NCBI RefSeq assembly: GCF_002902985.1
Contig: NZ_CP026167.1
Coordinates: 2,046,001-2,110,000, forward strand
Source of the DNA: Leclercia sp. LSNIH1
GTDB taxonomy: Bacteria; Pseudomonadota; Gammaproteobacteria; Enterobacterales; Enterobacteriaceae
Length of the DNA stretch: 64,000 bases
Direction: 5' to 3'
The position numbers and the translations under genes were made by a program. Under the pieces are notes generated by a model. The model had not been told where the DNA came from and did not search any database. It saw nothing but the letters and a program-made list of their open reading frames with translations. Numbering within the stretch: position 1 is the stretch's first letter; the number at the start of each line of letters is the position of its first letter. Shown here one piece after another: positions 21,299 through 29,718 of the stretch.

Positions 21299-22504
21299 TC
21301 AGGCGTTATGCCGGTTATCAGGCAGGAATATAGTCAACATCCCGAGAAGCGGCAGGAAAGCGCAGATTTTGTAGACCAGGAAGATGCTGGTATGGTCTGC
21401 AATCAAGCCTAATACCGCTGCACCAAGGCCACCCATGCCAAAAGCAAAACCAAAAAACAGCCCGGAAACCATGCCGATACGCCCCGGAAGCAGCTCCTGG
21501 GCATAGACCAGAATGGCAGAAAACGCAGAGGCGAGGATAAAACCAATGATCACGGTTAAAATACCCGTCCACCACAGGGTTGCGTAGGGCAAAATAAGCG
21601 TGAAGGGCGCAACGCCAAGGATAGAGCCCCAAATCACATATTTACGCCCGATTTTGTCACCCAATGGCCCACCAATTACGGTCCCGGCGGCAACGGCGAA
21701 CAGGAAGGCGAAGAGATGAAACTGGGCGTTTTGTACCGATAATCCGAATTTTTCCATCAGGTAAAAGGTGTAATAGCTGCTGATGCTCGCCATATAGAAA
21801 TATTTGGAGAAAATCAGCATCAGCAGAATGCCGACCGCCAGAATAACCTTGTTACGGGGAAGGGGATTGATAACCGGCGCTTTTGGTTTGCCCTTATTAA
21901 CCCGGTGCTGGGCGGCGTACCAGCGGCTGATTTGCGCCAGCACCACAATCGCCAGCAGCGCAGCCAGCACAAACCAGGCCACGTTTCCTTTTCCATAGGG
22001 GGCAATAATTACCGCGGCCAACAGCGGGCCGAGGGAGCTGCCGAAGTTACCGCCCACCTGGAACAGCGACTGCGCCAGCCCGTGACGGCCACCGGAGGCC
22101 ATACGTGCCACGCGGGACGACTCCGGGTGAAATACCGACGAGCCGGTGCCCACCAGCGCGGCTGCCACCAGTACCCCTTCAAAGCTCCCGGCCATCGCCA
22201 GCAGGATCAGGCCGCTCAGGGTAAAGCACATACCAATGGGCAGCGACCACGGCATCGGGTATTTGTCCGTCCAGTAGCCCACCACCGGTTGTAGCAGCGA
22301 CGACGCCAGCTGGAAGGTGAGGGTGATCATGCCGATCTGCACGAAGGTAAGAGAGAACTCGGACTGCAATAAGGGGTAGATCGCCAGAATAAGCGACTGG
22401 ATCATATCGTTCAGCAGATGCGAAAGACTGATTGCGCCAAGAATACCAAATGAGGTGCGAGCCTTAGCAGCCGACACCGGTGGAGTAGATTCACTGATTG
22501 CCAT
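21299..22504 (-). CDS. fsr: Fsr, fosmidomycin resistance MFS exporter
   Basis: Fsr is a 12-helix major facilitator transporter that confers fosmidomycin resistance when overproduced in E. coli; its natural substrate is unknown. The product is 401 residues from the ATG at 22504 (MAISESTPP), against 406 in E. coli; a GTG nine bases upstream is an alternative start. The MFS motif A-like GGPLGDKIGRKYVIWG and the conserved N-terminal SFGILGAISLSHLLNDMIQS are visible. It is divergent from ushA. The 233-bp gap to ybaL holds no recognisable feature. Confidence 0.94.
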   Translation of the reverse strand: MAISESTPPVSAAKARTSFGILGAISLSHLLNDMIQSLILAIYPLLQSEFSLTFVQIGMITLTFQLASSLLQPVVGYWTDKYPMPWSLPIGMCFTLSGLILLAMAGSFEGVLVAAALVGTGSSVFHPESSRVARMASGGRHGLAQSLFQVGGNFGSSLGPLLAAVIIAPYGKGNVAWFVLAALLAIVVLAQISRWYAAQHRVNKGKPKAPVINPLPRNKVILAVGILLMLIFSKYFYMASISSYYTFYLMEKFGLSVQNAQFHLFAFLFAVAAGTVIGGPLGDKIGRKYVIWGSILGVAPFTLILPYATLWWTGILTVIIGFILASAFSAILVYAQELLPGRIGMVSGLFFGFAFGMGGLGAAVLGLIADHTSIFLVYKICAFLPLLGMLTIFLPDNRHNA

Positions 22505-22667
22505 AAATACCACGTCGATTGTTATAGGAAGTGCAGGATGTAATTATTATCCGCCTAACATACCTTTCCCCGACATTTGAGGAAAGTCGCAATTCTGAAA
22601 ACATATTTGTCTATTCTGATTACTCATTGTAATTTTTGCGTTTGTCTATGCATCAGGGAGTGAAGAA

Positions 22668-24320
22668 ATGAAGTTAATGAAGCGAGGCGTCGCGCTGGCA
22701 ATCATTGCGGCGTGTGGGCTGATCAGCCTGCCGGCCCAGGCCTGGGAAAAAGATAAAACCTATAACATCACCATCCTGCATACCAACGATCACCACGGCC
22801 ACTTCTGGCGCAGCGAATATGGCGAATATGGCCTTTCGGCACAGAAAACGCTGGTGGATGGGATCCGTAAAGAGGTGGCGGCAAAAGGCGGCAGCGTGCT
22901 GCTCCTCTCCGGCGGCGACATTAATACCGGCGTGCCGGAATCAGATTTACAGGACGCGGAACCCGATTTTCGCGGCATGAATTTGATTGGCTACGATGCG
23001 ATGGCCGTGGGCAACCATGAGTTTGATAATCCCATCGAAGTATTACGCCAGCAGGAGAAGTGGGCCAAATTTCCGTTCCTCTCCGCCAATATTTATCAGA
23101 AAAGCACCGGCGAACGCTTATTTAAACCCTGGGCCATTTTCAAACGCCAGGATATTAAAATTGCGGTGGTGGGGCTGACCACCGACGACACGGCGAAAAT
23201 CGGCAACCCGGAATATTTCACCGATATCGAATTCCGTAAGCCGGCTGACGAAGCGAAGCTGGTGATCCAGGAGTTGCAGCAGAACGAAAAGCCGGACGTG
23301 ATTATCGCCACTACCCATATGGGTCATTACGATAATGGCGAGCACGGCTCGAACGCGCCAGGGGATGTCGAGATGGCGCGTAGCCTGCCGGCGGGCTCCC
23401 TGGCGATGATCGTGGGGGGGCACTCCCAGGATCCGGTCTGCATGGCCTCGGAAAATAAAAAGCAGGTGGACTATGTGCCAGGCACGCCGTGCGCGCCCGA
23501 TAAGCAGAACGGGATCTGGATTGTGCAGGCGCACGAGTGGGGCAAATATGTGGGCCGGGCCGATTTCGAATTCCGTAACGGCGAGATGAAGCTGGTTCAC
23601 TACCAGCTCATCCCGGTCAACCTGAAGAAGAAGGTGACCTACGATAATGGCCAGAGCGAGCGCGTTCTCTATACGCCAGAAATTGCGGAAAACCCACAGA
23701 TGCTCTCCCTGCTGACGCCGTTCCAGAATAAAGGTAAAGCGCAGCTGGATGTGAAGATCGGTACGCTCAATGGCAGACTGGAAGGCGATCGCAGCAAGGT
23801 GCGCTTCGTGCAGACCAATATGGGCCATCTGATCCTGGCCGCCCAGATGGCGCGCACCAATGCCGATTTTGCGGTGATGAGCGGCGGCGGCATCCGCGAC
23901 TCCATTGAGGGCGGCGATATCACCTATAAAGATGTCCTCAAGGTGCAGCCGTTCGGCAACGTGCTGGTCTATGTCGATATGAGCGGTAAAGAGGTTACCG
24001 ACTATCTCACCGCGGTGGCGCAGATGAAACCGGACTCCGGTGCCTATCCGCAGTTTGCCAACGTGAGCTTTGTGGCGAAAGGTGGGGTGCTCAACGACCT
24101 GAAGATCAAGGGTGAACCGGTTGATCCGGCGAAAACCTACCGTATGGCGACCCTGAGCTTTAACGCCACCGGCGGCGATGGTTATCCGCATATCGACGAC
24201 AAACCAGGCTATGTGAATACCGGCTTTATTGATGCCGAGGTGCTGAAGCAGTATATCCAGCAGAACTCACCGCTGGATGTGAATGCGTATGAACCGCAGG
24301 GTGAAGTGAGCTGGCAGTAA
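22668..24320 (+). CDS. ushA: UshA, periplasmic UDP-sugar hydrolase/5'-nucleotidase
   Basis: UshA hydrolyses UDP-sugars, nucleotides and CDP-alcohols in the periplasm so that the nucleosides can be taken up. The product is 550 residues, as in E. coli. A signal peptide ends PAQA, then the calcineurin-like metallophosphatase domain shows ILHTNDHHGHF, LLSGGDINTG, VGNHEFDNP and IVGGHSQDP, whose Asp, His and Asn bind two metals. The C-terminal 5'-nucleotidase domain binds substrate through the region around VMSGGGIRDSIEGGDI. A good ribosome binding site (AGGGAG) lies upstream. It is followed by a REP pair, of which the second hairpin with a T-run ends the transcript. Confidence 0.97.
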   Translation: MKLMKRGVALAIIAACGLISLPAQAWEKDKTYNITILHTNDHHGHFWRSEYGEYGLSAQKTLVDGIRKEVAAKGGSVLLLSGGDINTGVPESDLQDAEPDFRGMNLIGYDAMAVGNHEFDNPIEVLRQQEKWAKFPFLSANIYQKSTGERLFKPWAIFKRQDIKIAVVGLTTDDTAKIGNPEYFTDIEFRKPADEAKLVIQELQQNEKPDVIIATTHMGHYDNGEHGSNAPGDVEMARSLPAGSLAMIVGGHSQDPVCMASENKKQVDYVPGTPCAPDKQNGIWIVQAHEWGKYVGRADFEFRNGEMKLVHYQLIPVNLKKKVTYDNGQSERVLYTPEIAENPQMLSLLTPFQNKGKAQLDVKIGTLNGRLEGDRSKVRFVQTNMGHLILAAQMARTNADFAVMSGGGIRDSIEGGDITYKDVLKVQPFGNVLVYVDMSGKEVTDYLTAVAQMKPDSGAYPQFANVSFVAKGGVLNDLKIKGEPVDPAKTYRMATLSFNATGGDGYPHIDDKPGYVNTGFIDAEVLKQYIQQNSPLDVNAYEPQGEVSWQ

Positions 24321-24331
24321 GCGCCGTCAGT

Positions 24332-24442
24332 GCCGGGTGGCGGCTTCGCCTTACCCGGCCTACGGTTCGAACGGTTTTAACGGTTTTAACGGTTTTTTGG
24401 TTTTGTAGGCCGGGTAAGCGCAGCGCCACCCGGCGTTTTTTT
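24332..24442 (+). terminator. REP pair with terminator after ushA
   Basis: Two oppositely oriented REP elements (24332-24359 and 24409-24434, both built on GCCGGGT...ACCCGGC) flank three tandem copies of the 9-mer AACGGTTTT (24370-24396). The second REP is followed by seven T (24436-24442), making it a rho-independent terminator whose T-run runs into the ybaK stop codon. Confidence 0.82.
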
Positions 24443-24920
24443 AATCCCGACGCGCGATATCCGCAAACTGCGCATCCAGCATTTTCGCCAGATCGCTCGC
24501 CGCCAGTTCAATATCCATCCCGCGCTTGCCGCCGGAAATATAGATCGTCTCAAACGCCTGTGAAGGTGCATCAATCAGCGTCGGCAGGCGCTTCTTCTGC
24601 CCCAGCGGGCTAATTCCCCCCACCAGATACCCCGTGGTGCGTTGCGCCACCATCGGGTCGGCCATATCCACCTTTTTGGCGCCCAGCGCTTTGGCCACTT
24701 TCTTCAGATCCAGCTGACTGGCAACCGGCGTCACCGCCACGGCGAGGTGTTTCATATCGCCATTCACCGCGACCAGCAACGTTTTATAGACCTGATCCGC
24801 ATTCAGACCCAGTTTACGCACCACTTCATCACCAAAATTGGTTTCAGCCGGATCGTGGTCATAGCTGTGGATCCGAAACGGAATCTTGTTTTTTTCGAGT
24901 AATTTAACGGCGGGAGTCAT
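24441..24920 (-). CDS. ybaK: YbaK, Cys-tRNA(Pro)/Cys-tRNA(Cys) deacylase
   Basis: YbaK is a free-standing editing domain that hydrolyses Cys-tRNA(Pro) made in error by prolyl-tRNA synthetase. The product is 159 residues, equal to E. coli, with the ATG at 24920 ([15 protein letters not shown]) preferred because AAGGA precedes it. The catalytic lysine lies in [14 protein letters not shown] (Lys46), and the conserved [19 protein letters not shown] loop is intact. It is convergent with ushA and divergent from chiX. Confidence 0.96.
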   Translation of the reverse strand: MTPAVKLLEKNKIPFRIHSYDHDPAETNFGDEVVRKLGLNADQVYKTLLVAVNGDMKHLAVAVTPVASQLDLKKVAKALGAKKVDMADPMVAQRTTGYLVGGISPLGQKKRLPTLIDAPSQAFETIYISGGKRGMDIELAASDLAKMLDAQFADIARRD

Positions 24921-25006
24921 AGCAATCCTTCTTAGCCCGGACAATAAACGCCTTAAGAATACGCCTCAAAAGCGGCTAAAAAATAGCACCATCTTGCGCA
25001 ATAGTG

Positions 25007-25036
25007 TTGGCAGTGATGGTCACTTTGAGCGACAAT
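25007..25036 (+). promoter_or_regulatory. Probable chiX promoter
   Basis: TTGGCA (25007-25012) and GACAAT (25031-25036) with an 18-bp spacer, placing the start about six bases downstream, where the conserved RNA begins. Confidence 0.5.
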
Positions 25037-25041
25037 CTGCT

Positions 25042-25121
25042 GAACCGGAGGTCTCCTCCGGCATAATAACAATGATGAAATTCCTCTTTGACGGGCCAAT
25101 AGAAATATTGGCCACTTTTTT
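25042..25121 (+). ncRNA. chiX: ChiX (MicM/SroB) small RNA
   Basis: ChiX is an Hfq-dependent sRNA that silences the chitoporin chiP mRNA and dpiBA in E. coli and Salmonella, and it is itself titrated by a chb RNA trap. The segment from ATGAAATTCCTCTTTGACGG to the terminator hairpin GGCCAAT/ATTGGCC with its T-run is essentially the E. coli sequence, and the location between ybaK and ybaP is the same. The 5' end differs: here it folds as a 7-bp perfect hairpin CCGGAGG/CCTCCGG (25044-25060). The exact 5' end is inferred. The T-run overlaps the stop codon of convergent ybaP, so the RNA and the ybaP mRNA 3' end overlap in antisense. Confidence 0.9.
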
Positions 25122-25914
25122 ATCTCAGCAGCGACGGCAAATTCCCCTCGCCGTACAGATGCAACGCCCCCACCGCCACCACATACCGCCCAGCCGGCAA
25201 CGCGTGCAGCTTTTCGCACCACGCCTGATTACGCTCATGCATCAGCACATCATACAGCGACTCGCTGAAGGTCGCCGGAAGCGCCAGCTTGTCGACGACA
25301 GGGGGGGAATCCAGCCACCAGCTCACCATGGTTTGCAGCAGGCGGGCATTGGTGTGCCAGTGAGTCAGGGTATCTTCCAGCAGCAGCAAACCGTCGTCTG
25401 GCATCTGGCGCAGCAGGGCGATCTGGCTGGCCGCCCCTTCCAGCTCAATGACCGGTAGGTTCTGCGTGCGCGCGGCATTCAGCAATTGGTAATCGATGCC
25501 GTAATCTCCCCGCAGCCCTAACCGCTGCGCCTGGGTAGCCTGCAACACCATAGCGATCTGCCACAGCGGCTGGCTCTCAAGCTGATTAAGCGATAATCCA
25601 AGCTCCCCGGCGACCCGTTGCAGTTCCGTAAGCTGGGTCGGGCTGATACGCTCCGCCAGCGGAGGCGGGATCGCAAGTCCTGCGAAGGGCGACTCATCCC
25701 CGGAGATATCCGCTTCGACGATCAGCGCGTCGGCATGATGCAAGCGGGTAACCAGGCCATCGGGCAGGGGAGACATATCCCGCGTACCCATATGGATACT
25801 GCCGACCAGATGCAGATGCTGTCCGCCGGGAAGGGTGATATCAAGACCAGGCCAGCGATAGCGGCGGGGGAAGAGGGCGCGAAACGATGCTTTCAGACGT
25901 TGAAACAGACCCAT
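25120..25914 (-). CDS. ybaP: YbaP, TraB/GumN-family protein
   Basis: A 264-residue TraB/GumN-family protein, the same length as E. coli YbaP; function unknown, with relatives proposed to be metal-dependent hydrolases. The family hallmarks are the N-terminal LHLVGSIHMG with DALIVEAD, and the C-terminal RYVVAVGALHLYGEGN, which supply the His and Glu residues thought to bind metal. GGGAG precedes the ATG. It is the last gene before chiX and its stop codon lies inside the chiX terminator. Confidence 0.92.
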   Translation of the reverse strand: MGLFQRLKASFRALFPRRYRWPGLDITLPGGQHLHLVGSIHMGTRDMSPLPDGLVTRLHHADALIVEADISGDESPFAGLAIPPPLAERISPTQLTELQRVAGELGLSLNQLESQPLWQIAMVLQATQAQRLGLRGDYGIDYQLLNAARTQNLPVIELEGAASQIALLRQMPDDGLLLLEDTLTHWHTNARLLQTMVSWWLDSPPVVDKLALPATFSESLYDVLMHERNQAWCEKLHALPAGRYVVAVGALHLYGEGNLPSLLR

Positions 25915-25989
25915 ACGCGCTCCCTGATGAAAAATTCATGCTAGCGCGTGGGGAGGAGTGGCGCAAGACGTCCTTGTCCTGCGACCACC

Positions 25990-28488
25990 TCAGGCTTTAG
26001 GTTTAAAGCGCAACAGGCGGTTGGCGTTGCTGACCACGGTAATAGAGGAGAGGGCCATGGCGGCACCCGCCACTACCGGGTTCAGCAGCGTGCCGGTCAG
26101 CGGCCATAAGATCCCGGCGGCGACAGGAATACCGAAGGCGTTGTAGATAAAGGCCCCCAGCAAATTCTGCTTCATGTTGCGCAGCGTCGCTTTCGAGATG
26201 GCGAGCGCGTCGGCCACGCCGGTCAGACTGTGGCGCATCAGGGTTATCGCCGCCGTTTCGATAGCGACATCGCTGCCGCCGCCCATGGCAATTCCGACAT
26301 CGGCCTGTGCCAGCGCCGGGGCATCGTTGATGCCGTCGCCAACCATCGCCACCCGGCGCCCCTGCTTCTGCAGTTTGATAATCGCCTCCGCCTTGCCATC
26401 CGGCAGGACGCCCGCAATCACCTCATCAATGCCAGCTTCCCTGGCGATAGCCTGTGCGGTAGTGGCGTTATCGCCGGTCAACATCACCAGACGATAACCC
26501 TCCCGGTGCAGGCGTTGCAGTGCGGTCACGCTGTCTGCGCGCAGCGGATCGCGGATGGCAAACAGCGCCGCGGCCCGCCCGTCAATCGCCAGCAACACCG
26601 GCGTTGCGCCCCTGGTGGCCCAGGTGTGCAGATATTCATCCAGCGCGCTGGTATCAATGCCATTTTCCGCAAGCAGCGCCTGATTACCGAGCAGCAGGGT
26701 GCGGTTGTCCACCTCGCCGCTGACGCCAAGGCCACGCAGGGTGCGGAAGTTATCTACCTGGGCGAGCGCGCGCTCCGCTTTATCCAGAATCGCCCGCGCC
26801 AGCGGGTGGCTGGAGCCCTGCTCAAGTGCGCCTGCCAGATTGAGGGCGGCAGCTTCGTCGATCCCACCCAGGGTATGGACGGCAACCACCTGCGGTTTAC
26901 CTTCGGTCAGGGTGCCGGTTTTATCAAAGACCAGCGTATCCAGAGTGCTGGCGCGTTGCAGGGCGTCGGCGTCGCGCACCAGCACGCCCGACTCCGCGGC
27001 ACGTCCGACGCCGGAGATAATCGACATCGGCGTCGCCAGCCCCAGGGCGCAAGGGCAGGCGATAATCAGCACCGTGGTGGCGATCACCAGGGTGTAAACA
27101 ATCTGCGGCGCGGGGCCAAAAAAGTACCAGATAGCGGCGCTGAACAGGGCGATACCCACCACCACCGGCACGAAAATGGCAGAGATTTTATCCGCCAGCT
27201 TGCCGATCTCCGGTTTGCTGCTCTGGGCCTGGCGCACCATCCGAATAATGCGCGACAGCGTGGTGTGACTGCCGACGGCGCTGGCGCGGAACAGCACGCT
27301 GCCATCCTGCACGACAGTACCGGCATGAACGCTCTCCCCGTCGCTTTTCTGCTGCGGTACCGGCTCGCCGGTGAGCATCGCCTCGTCAAACCAGGCTTCG
27401 CCCTGGGTGATCTCCCCGTCCACCGGGACGCGATCCCCGGTGGTCAGGCGCAGGATCATGCCTGCTTCAACCTCTGCCAGCGGCACGCTTTGTTCGCCGC
27501 TCTCCGTTACCACCCGGGCGGTGGGCGGTGTTAAATCGAGTAATCTTTCCAGCGCTTTCGACGAACGCTGCCGGGCCCGCGCCTCCAGCATATGGCCTAA
27601 GTTGATCAGGCCGATGATCATGGCGCTGGCTTCATAGTAGAGATGGCGCGCTTCCATCGGGAACCACTGTGGCCAGAGGTTTACGCTCATCGAGTAGAGC
27701 CACGCCGCGCCGGTACCCAGCGCCACCAGCGTGTCCATGGTGGCGGTGCGGTTTTTCAGGCTCTTCCAGGCGCTGGTATAAAAGTGGCCGCCGGCGACGA
27801 TCATCACCCCGAGGGTGAGCACGCCGATCGCCAGCCACAGCGTGCGGTTATCGTCGGTGACCATCATGTTGTCGCCGAGCATACCCCAGCCCATCACCGG
27901 GATACCTACCAGCAGGGCGACAATCGCCTGCCAGCGAAAACGTTTCATGGTGGCGATGGCCGTCTCCTGCTGGCGCGCCCGCCGTTCGATGTCATCCTCA
28001 ATCGCTTCGGCGCCGTAGCCCGCTTTCTCAACGGCCTGCACTAAATCAGCGGCGGAAGCACTGCCCATCACCAGCGCAGTGCGTTCCGCCAGATTGACCC
28101 GTGCCTGTGCCACACCCGGAACCGCCTGCAGGGCATCCTGCACCCGGGTGACGCAGCTGGCGCAGCTCATGCCGTTGATCAACAGCTGTTGGCTGTCATC
28201 ACTGTCGTGAGCTGCCGGAAGCTCAGAGGGGTCCGCTGTCAGTGCTTCCGACGGAGTTGTTGACGCTGTCAGCGGATCAGCCTTTGGGTGGCTTAACGCC
28301 GCACCGTACCCGGCCTGTTTGATGGTGTCGATCAGGGCATCGGCGCTGGCGCTGCCGGTAACGACCGCGTGCTCAATGGTCACTTCTGCATGCTCAACGT
28401 CCGGGCGTTGCTCCAGACTCTCTTTAACGCGTTTGACACAGTGGCCGCAGGAGAGGCCGTCCAGTGTCAGATCGATGGTTTGAGACAT
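25990..28488 (-). CDS. copA: CopA, Cu(I)-exporting P1B-type ATPase
   Basis: CopA pumps Cu(I) from the cytoplasm to the periplasm. The product is 832 residues (834 in E. coli). Two N-terminal heavy-metal-binding domains carry GLSCGHC (Cys14/Cys17) and GMSCASC; the membrane metal site is the CPC in IIACPCALG; the phosphorylation loop [12 protein letters not shown], the actuator TGEP, the SSHPLAR motif and GDGINDAP are all present. Transcription starts from a CueR-dependent promoter shared in divergence with cueR. A slippery site in codons 68-69 can yield the short chaperone CopA(Z). The amino acid genes glsA/ybaT that separate copA and cueR in E. coli are absent here. Confidence 0.97.
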   Translation of the reverse strand: MSQTIDLTLDGLSCGHCVKRVKESLEQRPDVEHAEVTIEHAVVTGSASADALIDTIKQAGYGAALSHPKADPLTASTTPSEALTADPSELPAAHDSDDSQQLLINGMSCASCVTRVQDALQAVPGVAQARVNLAERTALVMGSASAADLVQAVEKAGYGAEAIEDDIERRARQQETAIATMKRFRWQAIVALLVGIPVMGWGMLGDNMMVTDDNRTLWLAIGVLTLGVMIVAGGHFYTSAWKSLKNRTATMDTLVALGTGAAWLYSMSVNLWPQWFPMEARHLYYEASAMIIGLINLGHMLEARARQRSSKALERLLDLTPPTARVVTESGEQSVPLAEVEAGMILRLTTGDRVPVDGEITQGEAWFDEAMLTGEPVPQQKSDGESVHAGTVVQDGSVLFRASAVGSHTTLSRIIRMVRQAQSSKPEIGKLADKISAIFVPVVVGIALFSAAIWYFFGPAPQIVYTLVIATTVLIIACPCALGLATPMSIISGVGRAAESGVLVRDADALQRASTLDTLVFDKTGTLTEGKPQVVAVHTLGGIDEAAALNLAGALEQGSSHPLARAILDKAERALAQVDNFRTLRGLGVSGEVDNRTLLLGNQALLAENGIDTSALDEYLHTWATRGATPVLLAIDGRAAALFAIRDPLRADSVTALQRLHREGYRLVMLTGDNATTAQAIAREAGIDEVIAGVLPDGKAEAIIKLQKQGRRVAMVGDGINDAPALAQADVGIAMGGGSDVAIETAAITLMRHSLTGVADALAISKATLRNMKQNLLGAFIYNAFGIPVAAGILWPLTGTLLNPVVAGAAMALSSITVVSNANRLLRFKPKA
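28277..28488 (-). CDS. CopA(Z), frameshifted copper chaperone form of copA
   Basis: Within copA the heptamer C CCA AAG (28288-28282 on the complement) is in the correct phase for a -1 slip. The shifted frame reads CCC AAA GGC TGA, so the product would be the first 69 CopA residues plus a Gly, 70 in all, the same size as the E. coli copper chaperone made by programmed frameshifting. It contains only the first metal-binding domain (GLSCGHC). The span given includes the shifted stop codon; the joined frame needs the -1 step. Conservation of the site and the immediate stop is visible; the downstream structural stimulator was not folded. Confidence 0.8.
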
Positions 28489-28554
28489 AATTAGCTCCTT
28501 ATAAATCTCCAGCCAGATATTGACCGGAGAGACACTTTCATCTAACTGTTATCA

Positions 28555-28585
28555 AGGTTAAACCTTCCATCAAGGGGAAGGTCAA
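28555..28585 (-). promoter_or_regulatory. CueR-dependent copA promoter
   Basis: On the complement, -35 TTGACC (28585-28580) and -10 TAACCT (28560-28555) have the long 19-bp spacer typical of MerR-family promoters. The spacer holds the CueR dyad ACCTTCC/GGAAGGT (28562-28582). The layout matches E. coli copA. Confidence 0.93.
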
Positions 28586-28594
28586 GGGGGAAAC

Positions 28595-29005
28595 ATGAAT
28601 ATCAGTGATGTTGCCAAAAAAACTGGCTTAACCAGCAAAGCGATTCGTTTTTACGAAGAGAAAGGGCTGGTGACACCGCCGCTGCGCAGTGAGAACGGCT
28701 ACCGGAGCTATACGCAAAAGCACCTTGATGAACTCACGCTGCTGCGCCAGGCGCGTCAGGTAGGGTTCAATCTGGATGAGTGCGGGGATCTGGTGACGCT
28801 GTTTAACGATCAAGCCCGCCACAGCGCCGATGTAAAAAGCCGGACGCTGGATAAGGTGGCTGAAATTGAGCGGCATATTGTAGAACTACAGGCGATGCGC
28901 GATCGGCTGCTGGCCCTGGCCGAGAGCTGCCCGGGGGATGAGAGCGCCGACTGCCCGATCATCGATAATCTCTCCGGCTGCTGTCACCGTAAGGTGAAGG
29001 CTTAA
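28595..29005 (+). CDS. cueR: CueR, MerR-family Cu(I) sensor
   Basis: CueR activates copA and cueO by untwisting their promoters when it binds Cu(I) or Ag(I). The product is 136 residues (135 in E. coli). The MerR winged helix is at the N-terminus ([21 protein letters not shown]), followed by a dimerisation helix and the metal loop with Cys112 and Cys120 (CPGDESADC). A Cys-Cys pair sits near the C-terminus (SGCCHRK), as in E. coli. It is divergent from copA; its stop codon overlaps the stop of the convergent downstream gene by three bases. Confidence 0.96.
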   Translation: MNISDVAKKTGLTSKAIRFYEEKGLVTPPLRSENGYRSYTQKHLDELTLLRQARQVGFNLDECGDLVTLFNDQARHSADVKSRTLDKVAEIERHIVELQAMRDRLLALAESCPGDESADCPIIDNLSGCCHRKVKA

Positions 29006-29718
29006 CGCCGGGCCGGGTTGAGCATAAACACCACCGTCCCGCGATACCAGGGAGATTTTTGCAGTTGCGCTTCGGCCTGCACATCCCGCTGGCCGTTTTG
29101 TACCAGCCCGAGCTTGAAGGGAATGCGCAGCCGGGCAAGCGCGGGTAGATAGGCCTGATAATTGTCTACCGTGTGGCGGCCCTGATAGCTCTGGATCACC
29201 AGCTCATCCACTGCCAGGCTATTCAGCGTGGCGACATCGCCGGTTTTCGCCCAGTCCAGTAGCCCGGTCACCCCCAGCGCAAACTCCGGCGGCAGCTGCT
29301 GGCGAAGTGTACGCAAAAAGCGCGCGTAGTCTGCCAGCTGGTGGGTAGCGGCATCAAAATCGATCTGTAACCCCACGACCTGATTCCCTGCGGCCTGCCA
29401 GCGCTGCATCAGGCGGACAATTCTCGGCACGATGGTCGGCGGCACCTCCAGGGTGGTAAAGCGCACGGTCAGCCAGATGGAGGGAAAGGCCAGGCGACTG
29501 ACCGGCAGGCCGAGGCGCTGAAACACCACCTCATCGGGCTGGGCCAGCACTTCGCCCTGATGGAGATAGACCGTTTGCGCCTCTTTCAGTGCGTCGCTGG
29601 CCTTCACCCCTGACCAGAGCCAGAAGGCCGGATGCTCGTGGGCGGTAACGATTTCTGCCGCCTGCGCCTCTCCGGCCAGCAGCGCGGCTACCAGTAGTAT
29701 TTGAGTTTTTGCGCCCAC
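29002..29718 (-). CDS. DUF3142-type exported protein
   Basis: I do not recognise a characterised homologue; the pattern resembles DUF3142 proteins. The frame is open from further upstream, but a GTG at 29718 gives a short N-terminus leading directly into a hydrophobic signal peptide ([16 protein letters not shown]) with a plausible AXA-type cleavage site and a 238-residue precursor. The mature part looks like a TIM-barrel, glycoside-hydrolase-like fold ([22 protein letters not shown], here shown in part: [13 protein letters not shown]; then [13 protein letters not shown] and ELVIQSYQG). It overlaps the end of the upstream gene by 31 bases with that start, so the two are co-transcribed, and it converges on cueR with overlapping stops. 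The start is uncertain. Probable periplasmic or cell-surface protein. Confidence 0.7.
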   Translation of the reverse strand: MGAKTQILLVAALLAGEAQAAEIVTAHEHPAFWLWSGVKASDALKEAQTVYLHQGEVLAQPDEVVFQRLGLPVSRLAFPSIWLTVRFTTLEVPPTIVPRIVRLMQRWQAAGNQVVGLQIDFDAATHQLADYARFLRTLRQQLPPEFALGVTGLLDWAKTGDVATLNSLAVDELVIQSYQGRHTVDNYQAYLPALARLRIPFKLGLVQNGQRDVQAEAQLQKSPWYRGTVVFMLNPARR

